Source: Scatomonas sp963930955
GTDB lineage: Bacteria; Bacillota; Clostridia; Lachnospirales; Lachnospiraceae
NCBI GenBank assembly: GCA_963930955.1
Contig: OZ006967.1
Location: 1,798,001-1,862,000, forward strand
DNA length: 64,000 nucleotides
Direction of reading: 5' to 3'
The translations under genes were made by a program, and so were the position numbers. The notes beneath the pieces were generated by a model. It was not told the DNA's origin, ran no database searches, and saw only the letters and a list, made by a program, of their open reading frames with translations. Positions 51,323-59,428 of the stretch are shown piece after piece. Each line of letters begins with the position of its first letter. Within the stretch, counting starts at the first letter, position 1.

Positions 51323-52735
51323 ATGAATGTTCAGAAAGAGAATCAATGGCTGTTCTGTATCTGGCTGTGCCTTTTTTCTATACTGGTCTGCCTGCGTATT
51401 ACCGGAGAGACGCCGGGAAATGAGGATGGCAAAGCTGCAGAGCAGGAAGGGAAGGAACAGGTTATTCTGTCTTCCCAGGAGCCGGAGACGGTTTCTGAAG
51501 GGAAAAACTCCGAAACCGGGCAGACATACGAGCCTCCCAAGATTCGGGTTTTGCTGACGGACAGCAGTCAGACCGAATACTTACAGCAGGAAGTACTGCT
51601 ATCCAGCAGCGGGGGGATCCGGCTGCCGGAGTCAGGACAGGAGATTTCCCCCGGCGTACAGGAAACAATTACAGCGGACGACGGCCGTTTTATAAATGGC
51701 AGGATTCTGCTGGCGCCTATGGACCCGGAAGCGGGGATCACTCTGGAATCCATCCGCCGTTCCCAGGGCAATCCGGTTTACCAGGGAACACTGGAAGTTT
51801 ATAAGACAGAACAGGGGCTTTATATTGTAAATGAAGTGGATCTGGAAACCTATCTGAAATATGTAGTTCCCAGTGAAATGCCGGTGTCGTTTCCGGCGGA
51901 GGCTCTGCGGGCCCAGGCGGTATGTGCCAGAACTTACGGAGTACGCGCCATAGAAAATCAGGCCCTGGAAACATATCATGCCCATGTAGACGACAGTGTT
52001 TCCTACCAGGTGTACAACAATGTGCCCCGGCAGCAGGCGGGAGACCAGGCCGTTGACGATACGGCGGGACAGATCATGACTTTCCAGGGGGAGGCAATAA
52101 CGGCTTATTTCTTTTCTACTTCCTGCGGCTATACCAGCACGGATGAGGTGTGGAGCGGAGAAGAAGGAGAAGCTTATCTGAAGAGTGTTTATCTTGGCAG
52201 CGACAGCCGGGAAGATGTGCAGAGCGAAGAAGTATTTGCGCAATTTATCCAGACCTGTGATCCCTCCGATTATGAGGCGGAGGAGGGCTGGTACCGCTGG
52301 CAGGCGGAACTGCCGGTTCAGATTCTGAATGAGCGGCTTGCATCCTGGGGAATCGGGGAGATTCAGAATCTGAAAGTTCTGCGCAGAAGCAGCGGGGGCG
52401 CCGTTACAGCTCTGGAAATTTCCGGGACAGAAGGCGCGGAGGTGTTGGAGAACGAGTACGCTATCCGGGATTTTTTGTCGGTAAAGGGAATACCGGTTTC
52501 CAAAAATGACGGGACAGTGACTGAGGAAATGGAGCTTCTCCCCAGCGCCTATTTTAGCTGCAGCAGCCTGTACGAGGAAGGAGAACTGTCTGGATTTCTC
52601 ATTCTGGGAGGCGGCTATGGACACGGGGTGGGCATGAGCCAGAACGGAGCCAGGCATCTGGCCCAGCAGGGATACAGCTGGCAGGAGATCCTGAACTTTT
52701 TTTATCAGAATATTACTTTGGAAACAATCCAGTGA
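51323..52735 (+). CDS. SpoIID/LytB-domain protein
   Basis: The 470-residue protein has an N-terminal membrane anchor (WLFCIWLCLFSILVCLRI, about 9-26), a variable spacer, then the SpoIID core: DLETYLKYVVPSEMPVSFPA, EALRAQAVCARTYGVRAIEN, AYFFSTSCGYTSTDEVW and the ending GGYGHGVGMSQNGARHLAQQ. SpoIID is a lytic transglycosylase needed for engulfment; the Glu in VPSEMP is the expected catalytic residue. No good ribosome binding site precedes ATG 51323. It could be SpoIID itself or the related LytB-type amidase modifier. The YihY gene follows 31 bases later. Confidence 0.85.
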   Translation: MNVQKENQWLFCIWLCLFSILVCLRITGETPGNEDGKAAEQEGKEQVILSSQEPETVSEGKNSETGQTYEPPKIRVLLTDSSQTEYLQQEVLLSSSGGIRLPESGQEISPGVQETITADDGRFINGRILLAPMDPEAGITLESIRRSQGNPVYQGTLEVYKTEQGLYIVNEVDLETYLKYVVPSEMPVSFPAEALRAQAVCARTYGVRAIENQALETYHAHVDDSVSYQVYNNVPRQQAGDQAVDDTAGQIMTFQGEAITAYFFSTSCGYTSTDEVWSGEEGEAYLKSVYLGSDSREDVQSEEVFAQFIQTCDPSDYEAEEGWYRWQAELPVQILNERLASWGIGEIQNLKVLRRSSGGAVTALEISGTEGAEVLENEYAIRDFLSVKGIPVSKNDGTVTEEMELLPSAYFSCSSLYEEGELSGFLILGGGYGHGVGMSQNGARHLAQQGYSWQEILNFFYQNITLETIQ

Positions 52736-52766
52736 CAAAACACAAAAGAGAAGGCCGGAGGAAAAC

Positions 52767-53663
52767 ATGGGCGGACAGAAAAAAGAGGGAAAGAAAAAGA
52801 AGTTTGTGCAGATGATCAAGGAGTTTTCCAGCCGTATTATGGAGGATCACGTGGGGGCCTACGCCGCCCAGGGGGCTTTCTTTATTCTGCTTTCCTTTAT
52901 CCCTTTTATGATGCTGCTTCTGAATCTGATTCAATATACGCCTCTGACAGAAGAGATGGTCAGCAGCGCTGTTATGGCGGTTATACCAGAAGATTTTCAC
53001 GGTGTAATGAACGCCATTATTCTCGAAATCTACCGGCGCTCTTCCGTTATCCTTCCTGTATCGGCTCTGGTAGCCCTCTGGTCAGCCGGGAAGGCTGTGA
53101 CTTCTCTGACTTATGGTCTGAATACAATTTTTCATGTGCGGGAGACAAGAAATTATTTTATAAACCGGCTGCGTTCCATGATCTTTACTTTAATTTTCAT
53201 TGTAGCGCTTCTGGTGACCCTGGTGCTGATGGTGTTCGGCAGAAGCATTCAGAACTGGCTGGCAGATGTTTTTCCGGCAGCTGCGGAATTTACAGGGATC
53301 CTTATGAGCCTGCGGACGGTGATTACCATGGCGGCCCTGATGTTTGCGTTTACTCTGCTGTACCGCTTTATTCCCAACCGGAAAGCCTCTCTGGAAAGCC
53401 AGATCCCAGGAGCGCTGGTGTGTACCATTTCCTGGCAGGTTCTTTCGGTAGGCTTTTCTTTTTACCTGCAGTACTTCCCGGGCGTATCCCGGATGTACGG
53501 GAATCTGACTACTATTATTCTGCTGATGCTCTGGGTTTACTTCTGCATGTATCTGATCCTGCTGGGAGCAGAACTGAATGATTACGCGGAAAAGCGTATG
53601 GCAGAGGCGGAAAAAGAACAGAAAAATACAGAACAAGAAGCCGGCAGCACAGATAAAATTTAA
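52767..53663 (+). CDS. YihY/virulence factor BrkB family membrane protein
   Basis: The 298-residue integral membrane protein has a basic start (GGQKKEGKKKKFVQMIKEF), a conserved GAYAAQGAFFILLSFIPFMM segment, six or so membrane helices, and the C-terminal motif GNLTTIILLMLWVYFCMYLI followed by LLGAELNDY, typical of YihY. It was once thought to be RNase BN, now not. Function is unknown. It may be co-transcribed with the SpoIID-like gene. Confidence 0.9.
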   Translation: MGGQKKEGKKKKFVQMIKEFSSRIMEDHVGAYAAQGAFFILLSFIPFMMLLLNLIQYTPLTEEMVSSAVMAVIPEDFHGVMNAIILEIYRRSSVILPVSALVALWSAGKAVTSLTYGLNTIFHVRETRNYFINRLRSMIFTLIFIVALLVTLVLMVFGRSIQNWLADVFPAAAEFTGILMSLRTVITMAALMFAFTLLYRFIPNRKASLESQIPGALVCTISWQVLSVGFSFYLQYFPGVSRMYGNLTTIILLMLWVYFCMYLILLGAELNDYAEKRMAEAEKEQKNTEQEAGSTDKI

Positions 53664-53664
53664 C

Positions 53665-53693
53665 TTGACAGTCTAAAAAAATGCGGATAGAAT
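53665..53693 (+). promoter_or_regulatory. SigmaA-type promoter for pheST
   Basis: Perfect TTGACA (53665-53670), 17 bases, TAGAAT (53688-53693). Transcription starts near 53700, just before the T-box leader. Confidence 0.85.
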
Positions 53694-53699
53694 AAGGAA

Positions 53700-53940
53700 C
53701 AGATGTAAAGGCAGAGAAGGTGCCAGTAGAAAACGGCTTTCTTTCAGAGAAAAGGGATCATCGGCTGGAAGTTCCTTTAAGTTCAGGCTGTTTTTGAGAT
53801 TCACACCGGAGCCGCTTTTCTGAAAACACAGTAGGAAAAGCCGTGTGCGCACGTTACAGCGCTGTAGAGTGCCCGCATGCCGGGAATCTGGGTGGTACCG
53901 CGGAAATTTTCTCCGTCCCTTTGGGGACGGATTTTTTTTG
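53700..53940 (+). promoter_or_regulatory. T-box leader of pheST (tRNA-Phe sensing)
   Basis: The leader has the T-box sequence GGGTGGTACCGCGG (53890-53903), which pairs with the tRNA acceptor end, then a terminator hairpin CCGTCCC/GGGACGG (53913-53919 with 53924-53930) with an eight-base U tract (53932-53939). Stem I lies in about 53715-53800; a UUC triplet at 53782-53784 followed by A is the likely Phe specifier, with another UUC at 53772-53774. Uncharged tRNA-Phe would prevent termination and raise synthesis of the synthetase. The 54 bases after the terminator up to pheS hold only a ribosome binding site. Confidence 0.92.
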
Positions 53941-54011
53941 TTCTGCGGAGAGTCCCCGGAAGTTTCAAATGTAAATTACAGCGGAGCGATCCGCGGATAA
54001 GGAGAACAGAC

Positions 54012-55046
54012 ATGAGTGAGATCAATGTGAAAGAAAAACTGGACGCCATTGTCGCCAAAGCTATGGCCAGCATTGATGGCGCCAAAGCCCTGAATGTCCT
54101 GAATGATGTGAGGGTCAGCGTCCTGGGGAAAAAGGGAGAACTGACCGCTGTTTTGAAAAGCATGAAGGATGTGGCCCCGGAAGACCGTCCCCGGGTGGGG
54201 CAGATGGTGAACGACGCCAGAAGCGCCATTGAAGAGCGTCTCGAGCAGGTTAAAGCATCCCTGGAGGCAGCGAAGCTGGAGCGGCAGCTGAAGGAAGAGG
54301 TTATCGATGTGACCCTTCCCGCCAGAAAAGCAGAAGTAGGACACCGCCATCCCAATACCATTGCTCTGGAAGAGGTGGAGCGGATCTTCGTAGGCATGGG
54401 CTATGAGGTTGTAGAAGGCCCGGAAGTGGAATACGACCTTTACAATTTTGAAAAACTGAACATTCCCGCCAATCATCCCGCTAAAGACGAGCAGGATACT
54501 TTCTATATCAACAAGGACATTGTGCTGCGGACCCAGACCTCTCCGGTCCAGGCCAGGATCATGGAGCAGGGAAAACTTCCCATCCGCATGATCGCCCCCG
54601 GACGGGTATTCCGTTCCGACGAGGTGGACGCCACCCATTCTCCATCCTTCCATCAGATTGAAGGTCTGGTGGTGGATAAGCACATTACCTTCGCGGATCT
54701 GAAGGGAACTTTGGAGCAATTTGCCAGAGAAATGTTCGGAGAAAACACCAGAACCAAATTCCGTCCCCACCATTTCCCCTTTACAGAGCCCAGCGCAGAG
54801 GTGGACGTGAGCTGCTTCAAGTGCGGCGGCAAGGGCTGTCGGTTCTGCAAGGGATCCGGCTGGATCGAAATCCTGGGCTGCGGCATGGTTCATCCCCACG
54901 TATTCGAGATGTGCGGCATCGATCCCGAAGAATACACAGGCTTCGCCTTCGGCGTAGGCCTGGAGCGGATCGCCCTGCTGAAATATGAGATCGATGACAT
55001 GCGCCTGCTCTACGAAAACGACTATCGCTTTTTAAAACAGTTCTGA
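54012..55046 (+). CDS. pheS: Phenylalanine--tRNA ligase subunit alpha
   Basis: The 344-residue subunit has an N-terminal coiled coil, then motif 2 and 3 regions of class II synthetases: GHRHPNTIALEEVERIFVGM, LRTQTSPVQARIM, APGRVFRSDEVDATHSPSFH, FPFTEPSAEVDVSCFKC and GFAFGVGLERIALLKYEIDD. ATG 54012 follows AAGGAGA. It catalyses charging of tRNA-Phe together with PheT, which starts 57 bases downstream. Controlled by the T-box upstream. Extra cysteines (CFKCGGKGCRFCKGSG) form the usual zinc-like loop of many bacterial PheS. Confidence 0.98.
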   Translation: MSEINVKEKLDAIVAKAMASIDGAKALNVLNDVRVSVLGKKGELTAVLKSMKDVAPEDRPRVGQMVNDARSAIEERLEQVKASLEAAKLERQLKEEVIDVTLPARKAEVGHRHPNTIALEEVERIFVGMGYEVVEGPEVEYDLYNFEKLNIPANHPAKDEQDTFYINKDIVLRTQTSPVQARIMEQGKLPIRMIAPGRVFRSDEVDATHSPSFHQIEGLVVDKHITFADLKGTLEQFAREMFGENTRTKFRPHHFPFTEPSAEVDVSCFKCGGKGCRFCKGSGWIEILGCGMVHPHVFEMCGIDPEEYTGFAFGVGLERIALLKYEIDDMRLLYENDYRFLKQF

Positions 55047-55103
55047 TACCTGCAGAGCCGCAGGGCGTTAGTTGAATATAGAAAATAAGAGGAGATAAAA
55101 AAG

Positions 55104-57521
55104 ATGAACACTTCCTTATCATGGATTAAAATGTATGTGCCGGATCTGGATGTGACGGCCCAGGAATATACGGACGCTATGACCCTGTCCGGAACAAAGG
55201 TGGAAGGCTTTCAGAAGCTGGACGCGGATCTGGATCAGATCGTCATCGGCCAGATTGAGAAAATCGAGAAACACCCGGACGCGGATAAGCTGATCGTCTG
55301 CCAGGTGAATGTGGGAAAAGAAACGGTGCAGATCGTTACCGGCGCTCCCAATGTAAAAGAGGGAGATAAAGTGCCGGTGGTGCTGGACGGAGGCAAGGTG
55401 GCCGGAAACCACGACGGAAAGATGACGCCCGGGGGCATTGCCATCAAGGCGGGAAAACTCCGGGGGGTAGAATCCTGCGGCATGATGTGTTCCATTGAGG
55501 AACTGGGTTCCAGCCGGGAATTTTATCCGGAAGCTCCGGAACTGGGCATTTATATTTTCCCGGAGGACGCTGTGGTAGGCGAGAGCGCCATCCACGCCCT
55601 GGGACTGGATGATGTAGTCTTTGAATATGAGATTACTTCCAACCGGGTGGACTGCTACAGCGTGATCGGCATCGCCAGAGAGGCGGCAGCTACCTTTGGA
55701 AAGAAATTCTGCCCGCCGGAGGTAAAGGTAACAGGAAACAAAGAACAGGCCTTGGATTACATTCAGGTCCGGGTGGAGGAGCCGGAGCTCTGTCCCCGGT
55801 ACTGTGCCAGAGTGGTAAAAAATGTAAAGATCGGCCCCTCTCCCAAGTGGATGCAGAGATGCCTGGCAGCCAACGGCATCCGCCCCATTAACAATCTGGT
55901 GGATATTACCAACTACGTAATGGAAGAGTACGGACAGCCTATGCACGCCTATGATCTGGATACCATTGCGGATCATCAGATCGTTGTGCGCCGGGCTTCT
56001 GAAGGAGAAAGCTTTGTAACCCTGGACGGCCAGGAGCGTCATCTGGACGAGAATGTGCTTCTGATCTGCGACGGGGAAAAGGCAGTGGGCATTGCCGGCA
56101 TTATGGGCGGAGAGAATTCTATGATCACCGATCAGGTACACACCGTTCTCTTCGAGGCGGCCTGCTTTGACGGAACCAATATCCGCCTTTCCGCCAAGCG
56201 GATCGGCATGCGGACCGACGCTTCCGGAAAATTCGAGAAGGGGCTGGATCCCAACAACGCGGCGGCGGCCATTGACCGGGCCTGCCAGCTTATGGAAGAG
56301 CTGGGAGCCGGGGAAGTGGTAGGCGGCATGGTAGATGTTTATCCGGAAAAGAGACAGCCGGTGCGGGTGCCCTTTGAGCCGGAGAAGATCAATGCCCTGC
56401 TGGGCACCGACCTTTCCAAAGAGCAGATGCTTGCTTATCTGGAGGCGGTGGAGCTGGCCTACGACAAAGAAACCAATGAGATTGTGGCCCCTACTTTCCG
56501 CCAGGATATTAAGCGGACAGCAGATATTGCCGAGGAAGTGGCCCGGTTCTACGGATACGACCATATCCCGGTGACCCTGCCCAGCGGGGAAGCTACGGTG
56601 GGCAAGCTGAGCTTTAAGATGATGGTGGAGGAGAAGGCCAGGGATGTGGCGGAGTACTGCGGATTTTCCCAGGGCATGTGTTACTCTTTTGAGAGCCCCA
56701 AGGTATTCGACAGGCTGCGGATCCCGGCGGAGGATCCCCTGCGGAAGACCATCCAGATCCTGAATCCCCTGGGAGAAGACTTTTCCATTATGCGGACTAC
56801 TTCTCTCAACGGTATGCTGACCTCTCTGGCTACCAATTACAACCGGAGAAATAAAAATGTCCGCCTGTACGAACTGGGCAACGTATACCTGCCCAAAGAA
56901 CTGCCCCTGAAGGAACTGCCGGAGGAGCGGATGCTGTTTACCTTGGGCATGTACGGAGCGGGAGATTTCTACGACATGAAAGGCGTGGTGGAAGAATTTC
57001 TGGGCCAGATCGGCATGAAGGAGCGGGTAGAGTATGACGGGAACGCAGGCAGACCCTATCTGCATCCGGGGCGCCAGGCAAACGTGATCTACCGGGGAAC
57101 GGAAATCGGATATCTGGGCGAGGTACATCCCCTGGTGGCGGCCAGCTATGAGATCGGGGAGAGAGCCTATGTGGCGGTTCTGGATATCCTGAAGATTCTG
57201 GAGTACGCCAGCTTTGACCGGAAGTATGAAGGGATCGCCAGATTCCCGGCAGTGACCAGAGATCTTTCCATGGTTGTGCCCAAGGAGATCAAAGCTGCGG
57301 ATATTGAGCATATGATCCTGCAGAGAGGCGGCAAGATCCTGGAGAGCGTCTCCCTGTTTGATCTTTACGAGGGATCCCAGATCCGTGAGGGATTCAAATC
57401 CATGGCCTATTCCGTAGTGTTCCGTTCCAAAGAAAAAACGCTGGAGGAACAGGAAGTAGGAGCTGCCATGAAAAAGATCCTCAATGGTCTTTCCGGCATG
57501 GGCATTGAACTGCGCCAGTAA
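55104..57521 (+). CDS. pheT: Phenylalanine--tRNA ligase subunit beta
   Basis: The 805-residue subunit has the N-terminal tRNA-binding OB fold (IVIGQIEKIEKHPDADKLIV), the B3/4 editing domain (DVVFEYEITSNRVDCYSVIG; VDITNYVMEEYGQPMHAYDL), the B5 domain, a class II-like core and the C-terminal ferredoxin-fold anticodon-binding domain (ARFPAVTRDLSMVVPKEIKA). Length is typical. It assembles with PheS as an alpha2-beta2 enzyme and shares its T-box control. The histidine phosphatase gene starts 30 bases after. Confidence 0.98.
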   Translation: MNTSLSWIKMYVPDLDVTAQEYTDAMTLSGTKVEGFQKLDADLDQIVIGQIEKIEKHPDADKLIVCQVNVGKETVQIVTGAPNVKEGDKVPVVLDGGKVAGNHDGKMTPGGIAIKAGKLRGVESCGMMCSIEELGSSREFYPEAPELGIYIFPEDAVVGESAIHALGLDDVVFEYEITSNRVDCYSVIGIAREAAATFGKKFCPPEVKVTGNKEQALDYIQVRVEEPELCPRYCARVVKNVKIGPSPKWMQRCLAANGIRPINNLVDITNYVMEEYGQPMHAYDLDTIADHQIVVRRASEGESFVTLDGQERHLDENVLLICDGEKAVGIAGIMGGENSMITDQVHTVLFEAACFDGTNIRLSAKRIGMRTDASGKFEKGLDPNNAAAAIDRACQLMEELGAGEVVGGMVDVYPEKRQPVRVPFEPEKINALLGTDLSKEQMLAYLEAVELAYDKETNEIVAPTFRQDIKRTADIAEEVARFYGYDHIPVTLPSGEATVGKLSFKMMVEEKARDVAEYCGFSQGMCYSFESPKVFDRLRIPAEDPLRKTIQILNPLGEDFSIMRTTSLNGMLTSLATNYNRRNKNVRLYELGNVYLPKELPLKELPEERMLFTLGMYGAGDFYDMKGVVEEFLGQIGMKERVEYDGNAGRPYLHPGRQANVIYRGTEIGYLGEVHPLVAASYEIGERAYVAVLDILKILEYASFDRKYEGIARFPAVTRDLSMVVPKEIKAADIEHMILQRGGKILESVSLFDLYEGSQIREGFKSMAYSVVFRSKEKTLEEQEVGAAMKKILNGLSGMGIELRQ

Positions 57522-57551
57522 CGGTCTTTAATACGAAAGAAAGGGATTTTT

Positions 57552-58223
57552 ATGCTGATCTATGTGATACGACACGGGGAGACTTCCTGGAATGTTCAGC
57601 GGAAGCTGCAGGGACACCGGGGAGCGGACCTGGATGAAAAGGGTGTACGTCTGGCGGAGATCACCGCCCGGGCGCTGAAAGAAATTCCTTTTGATATATG
57701 TTTTACCAGTCCTCTGATCCGGGCAAAGCACACGGCGGAGATCCTGCTGGAGGGAAGAAGGATCCCTATAGTGGAAGAACCCCGGATCATGGAGATCGGT
57801 TTCGGAGAGTGGGAGGGCCTCTGCTGCGCTCCCGGACGCATGGAAATGCCGGAAGAAAAATTCCGGAAGTTTTACGAAGATCCCCTGGGTTTTGGGGCCC
57901 CTCCGGAAGGAGAGAGCATTCTGGATGTCTGCAGGAGGACGGAGGAATTTTATCAGGAACTGATCCAAAAGGAAGAGCTGCAGGATAAAACCGTGCTGAT
58001 ATCCACCCACGGCTGCGCCGCCAGAGCCTTTCTGCGCAATGTATACCAGGATAAAGAAGATTTCTGGCATGGAGGCGTGCCTATGAACTGCGCGGTGAAC
58101 ATTCTGGAGGTGAAAAACGGATCTGCTCGGCTCCTGGAGGAAGACAGGATATATTACAGCAAAGAAGACTGTGTGGACTTTTATCAGATTCCGAAGGGAA
58201 AGAAAGAACATGAAGACAAGTGA
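57552..58223 (+). CDS. Histidine phosphatase family protein (phosphoglycerate mutase-like)
   Basis: The 223-residue protein has the catalytic RHGET motif at its start (LIYVIRHGETSWNVQRKLQG), TSPLIRAKHTAEILL, the acid in IMEIGFGEWEGL and second histidine in VLISTHGCAARAFLRN. It is a phosphatase on an unknown small substrate; alpha-ribazole phosphatase (CobC) and fructose-bisphosphatase-like members look alike, so no symbol is given. Its last 14 bases overlap queA, implying coupled translation. Confidence 0.88.
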   Translation: MLIYVIRHGETSWNVQRKLQGHRGADLDEKGVRLAEITARALKEIPFDICFTSPLIRAKHTAEILLEGRRIPIVEEPRIMEIGFGEWEGLCCAPGRMEMPEEKFRKFYEDPLGFGAPPEGESILDVCRRTEEFYQELIQKEELQDKTVLISTHGCAARAFLRNVYQDKEDFWHGGVPMNCAVNILEVKNGSARLLEEDRIYYSKEDCVDFYQIPKGKKEHEDK

Positions 58224-59235
58224 TTTTTACTATGAACTGCCAAAAGAACTGATTGCCCAGGATCCCCTGGAGGATCGGAGTTCCTCCAGGCTGATGCATC
58301 TGGATAGGATCACGGGTGCGGTGGAGCACCGGCATTTCCGGGATATCAAAGAATACTTAAACCCAGGCGACTGTCTGGTGATCAACGATACAAAAGTCAT
58401 TCCCGCCCGGCTTTACGGCCACAAGGCGGGAACCGACGCTCTCATTGAGATCCTTCTTCTGAAAAGAAAGGAAAAGGACGTCTGGGAGACACTGGTAAAA
58501 CCGGGAAAAAAATGCCGGCCCGGGGCGGAGATCTCCTTCGGGGACGGGATCCTGAAGGGAACCGTTCTGGATGTGGTGGAGGAAGGGAACCGGCTGATCC
58601 GGTTTACGTATGAAGGGATCTTTGAGGAGATCCTGGACCGGCTGGGAGAAATGCCCCTGCCCCCTTATATCACCCATAAACTGAAGGACAAAAACCGCTA
58701 TCAGACCGTATACGCAAAACACGAAGGTTCGGCGGCGGCCCCCACGGCAGGGCTGCATTTCACGGAGGAACTGCTGCGGGAGATCCGGGACATGGGAGTG
58801 AAGATCGCCCATGTGACCCTGCATGTGGGGCTGGGTACTTTCCGGCCTGTAAAAGTGGAGGAGGTTACAGAGCACCATATGCATTCGGAATTTTACGTGG
58901 TGGAGGAGGAGCAGGCAGCCCTGATCAATAAGACCCGGAAGCAGGGAGGGCGGATCATCGCTGTAGGCACCACCAGCTGCCGGACCCTGGAGTCGGCGGC
59001 GGCAGAAGACGGAACCCTGAAAGCCGGCAGCGGCTGGACGGATATCTTCATCTACCCCGGATACCGTTTTAAGATCTTGGAGGGACTGATCACCAATTTT
59101 CATCTTCCGGAATCTACGCTGATCATGCTGGTATCTGCTTTTGCCGGAAAAGAGCATGTGCTGGCGGCCTATGAAGAGGCTGTGAAGGAGAAATACAGGT
59201 TTTTCAGTTTCGGGGACGCCATGGTCATTTTATGA
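58210..59235 (+). CDS. queA: tRNA preQ1(34) S-adenosylmethionine ribosyltransferase-isomerase
   Basis: The 341-residue enzyme makes epoxyqueuosine at the wobble base of tRNAs. Motifs: DFYYELPKELIAQDPLEDRS, CLVINDTKVIPARLYG, EGSAAAPTAGLHFTEELL, VTLHVGLGTFRPV and ITNFHLPESTLIMLVSAFAG. ATG 58210 is within the end of the phosphatase gene; an earlier in-frame start at 58171 would overlap more. A 20-bp terminator stem follows. No other queuosine gene (tgt, queC-F) is in the window. Confidence 0.97.
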   Translation: MKTSDFYYELPKELIAQDPLEDRSSSRLMHLDRITGAVEHRHFRDIKEYLNPGDCLVINDTKVIPARLYGHKAGTDALIEILLLKRKEKDVWETLVKPGKKCRPGAEISFGDGILKGTVLDVVEEGNRLIRFTYEGIFEEILDRLGEMPLPPYITHKLKDKNRYQTVYAKHEGSAAAPTAGLHFTEELLREIRDMGVKIAHVTLHVGLGTFRPVKVEEVTEHHMHSEFYVVEEEQAALINKTRKQGGRIIAVGTTSCRTLESAAAEDGTLKAGSGWTDIFIYPGYRFKILEGLITNFHLPESTLIMLVSAFAGKEHVLAAYEEAVKEKYRFFSFGDAMVIL

Positions 59236-59250
59236 TCCTTGATCCTCAGG

Positions 59251-59302
59251 AAAAAGCAGCCCGCAGAGACACATTTTTCTGTCTCTGCGGGTTGCTTTTT
59301 GT
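59251..59302 (+). terminator. Terminator after queA
   Basis: A 20-bp stem with one G-U pair (59251-59270 with 59281-59300, 10-base loop) whose outer arms are A5 and T5, so it can work in both directions. The 125 bases after it hold only a weak promoter candidate (TTACGG 59343-59348, 17 bases, TATAGT 59366-59371) for rnfC2. Confidence 0.9.
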
Positions 59303-59428
59303 GCAGAACAAAAGGGATTTATATATGGTTTGGTCTGGTTTCTTACGGGAATTTGTGCTATTCTTTATAGTGGACGCAAAAGAATTTTTTAATGGGTTAC
59401 GTATCAAATTAACAAGGAAGGTGAGCAA

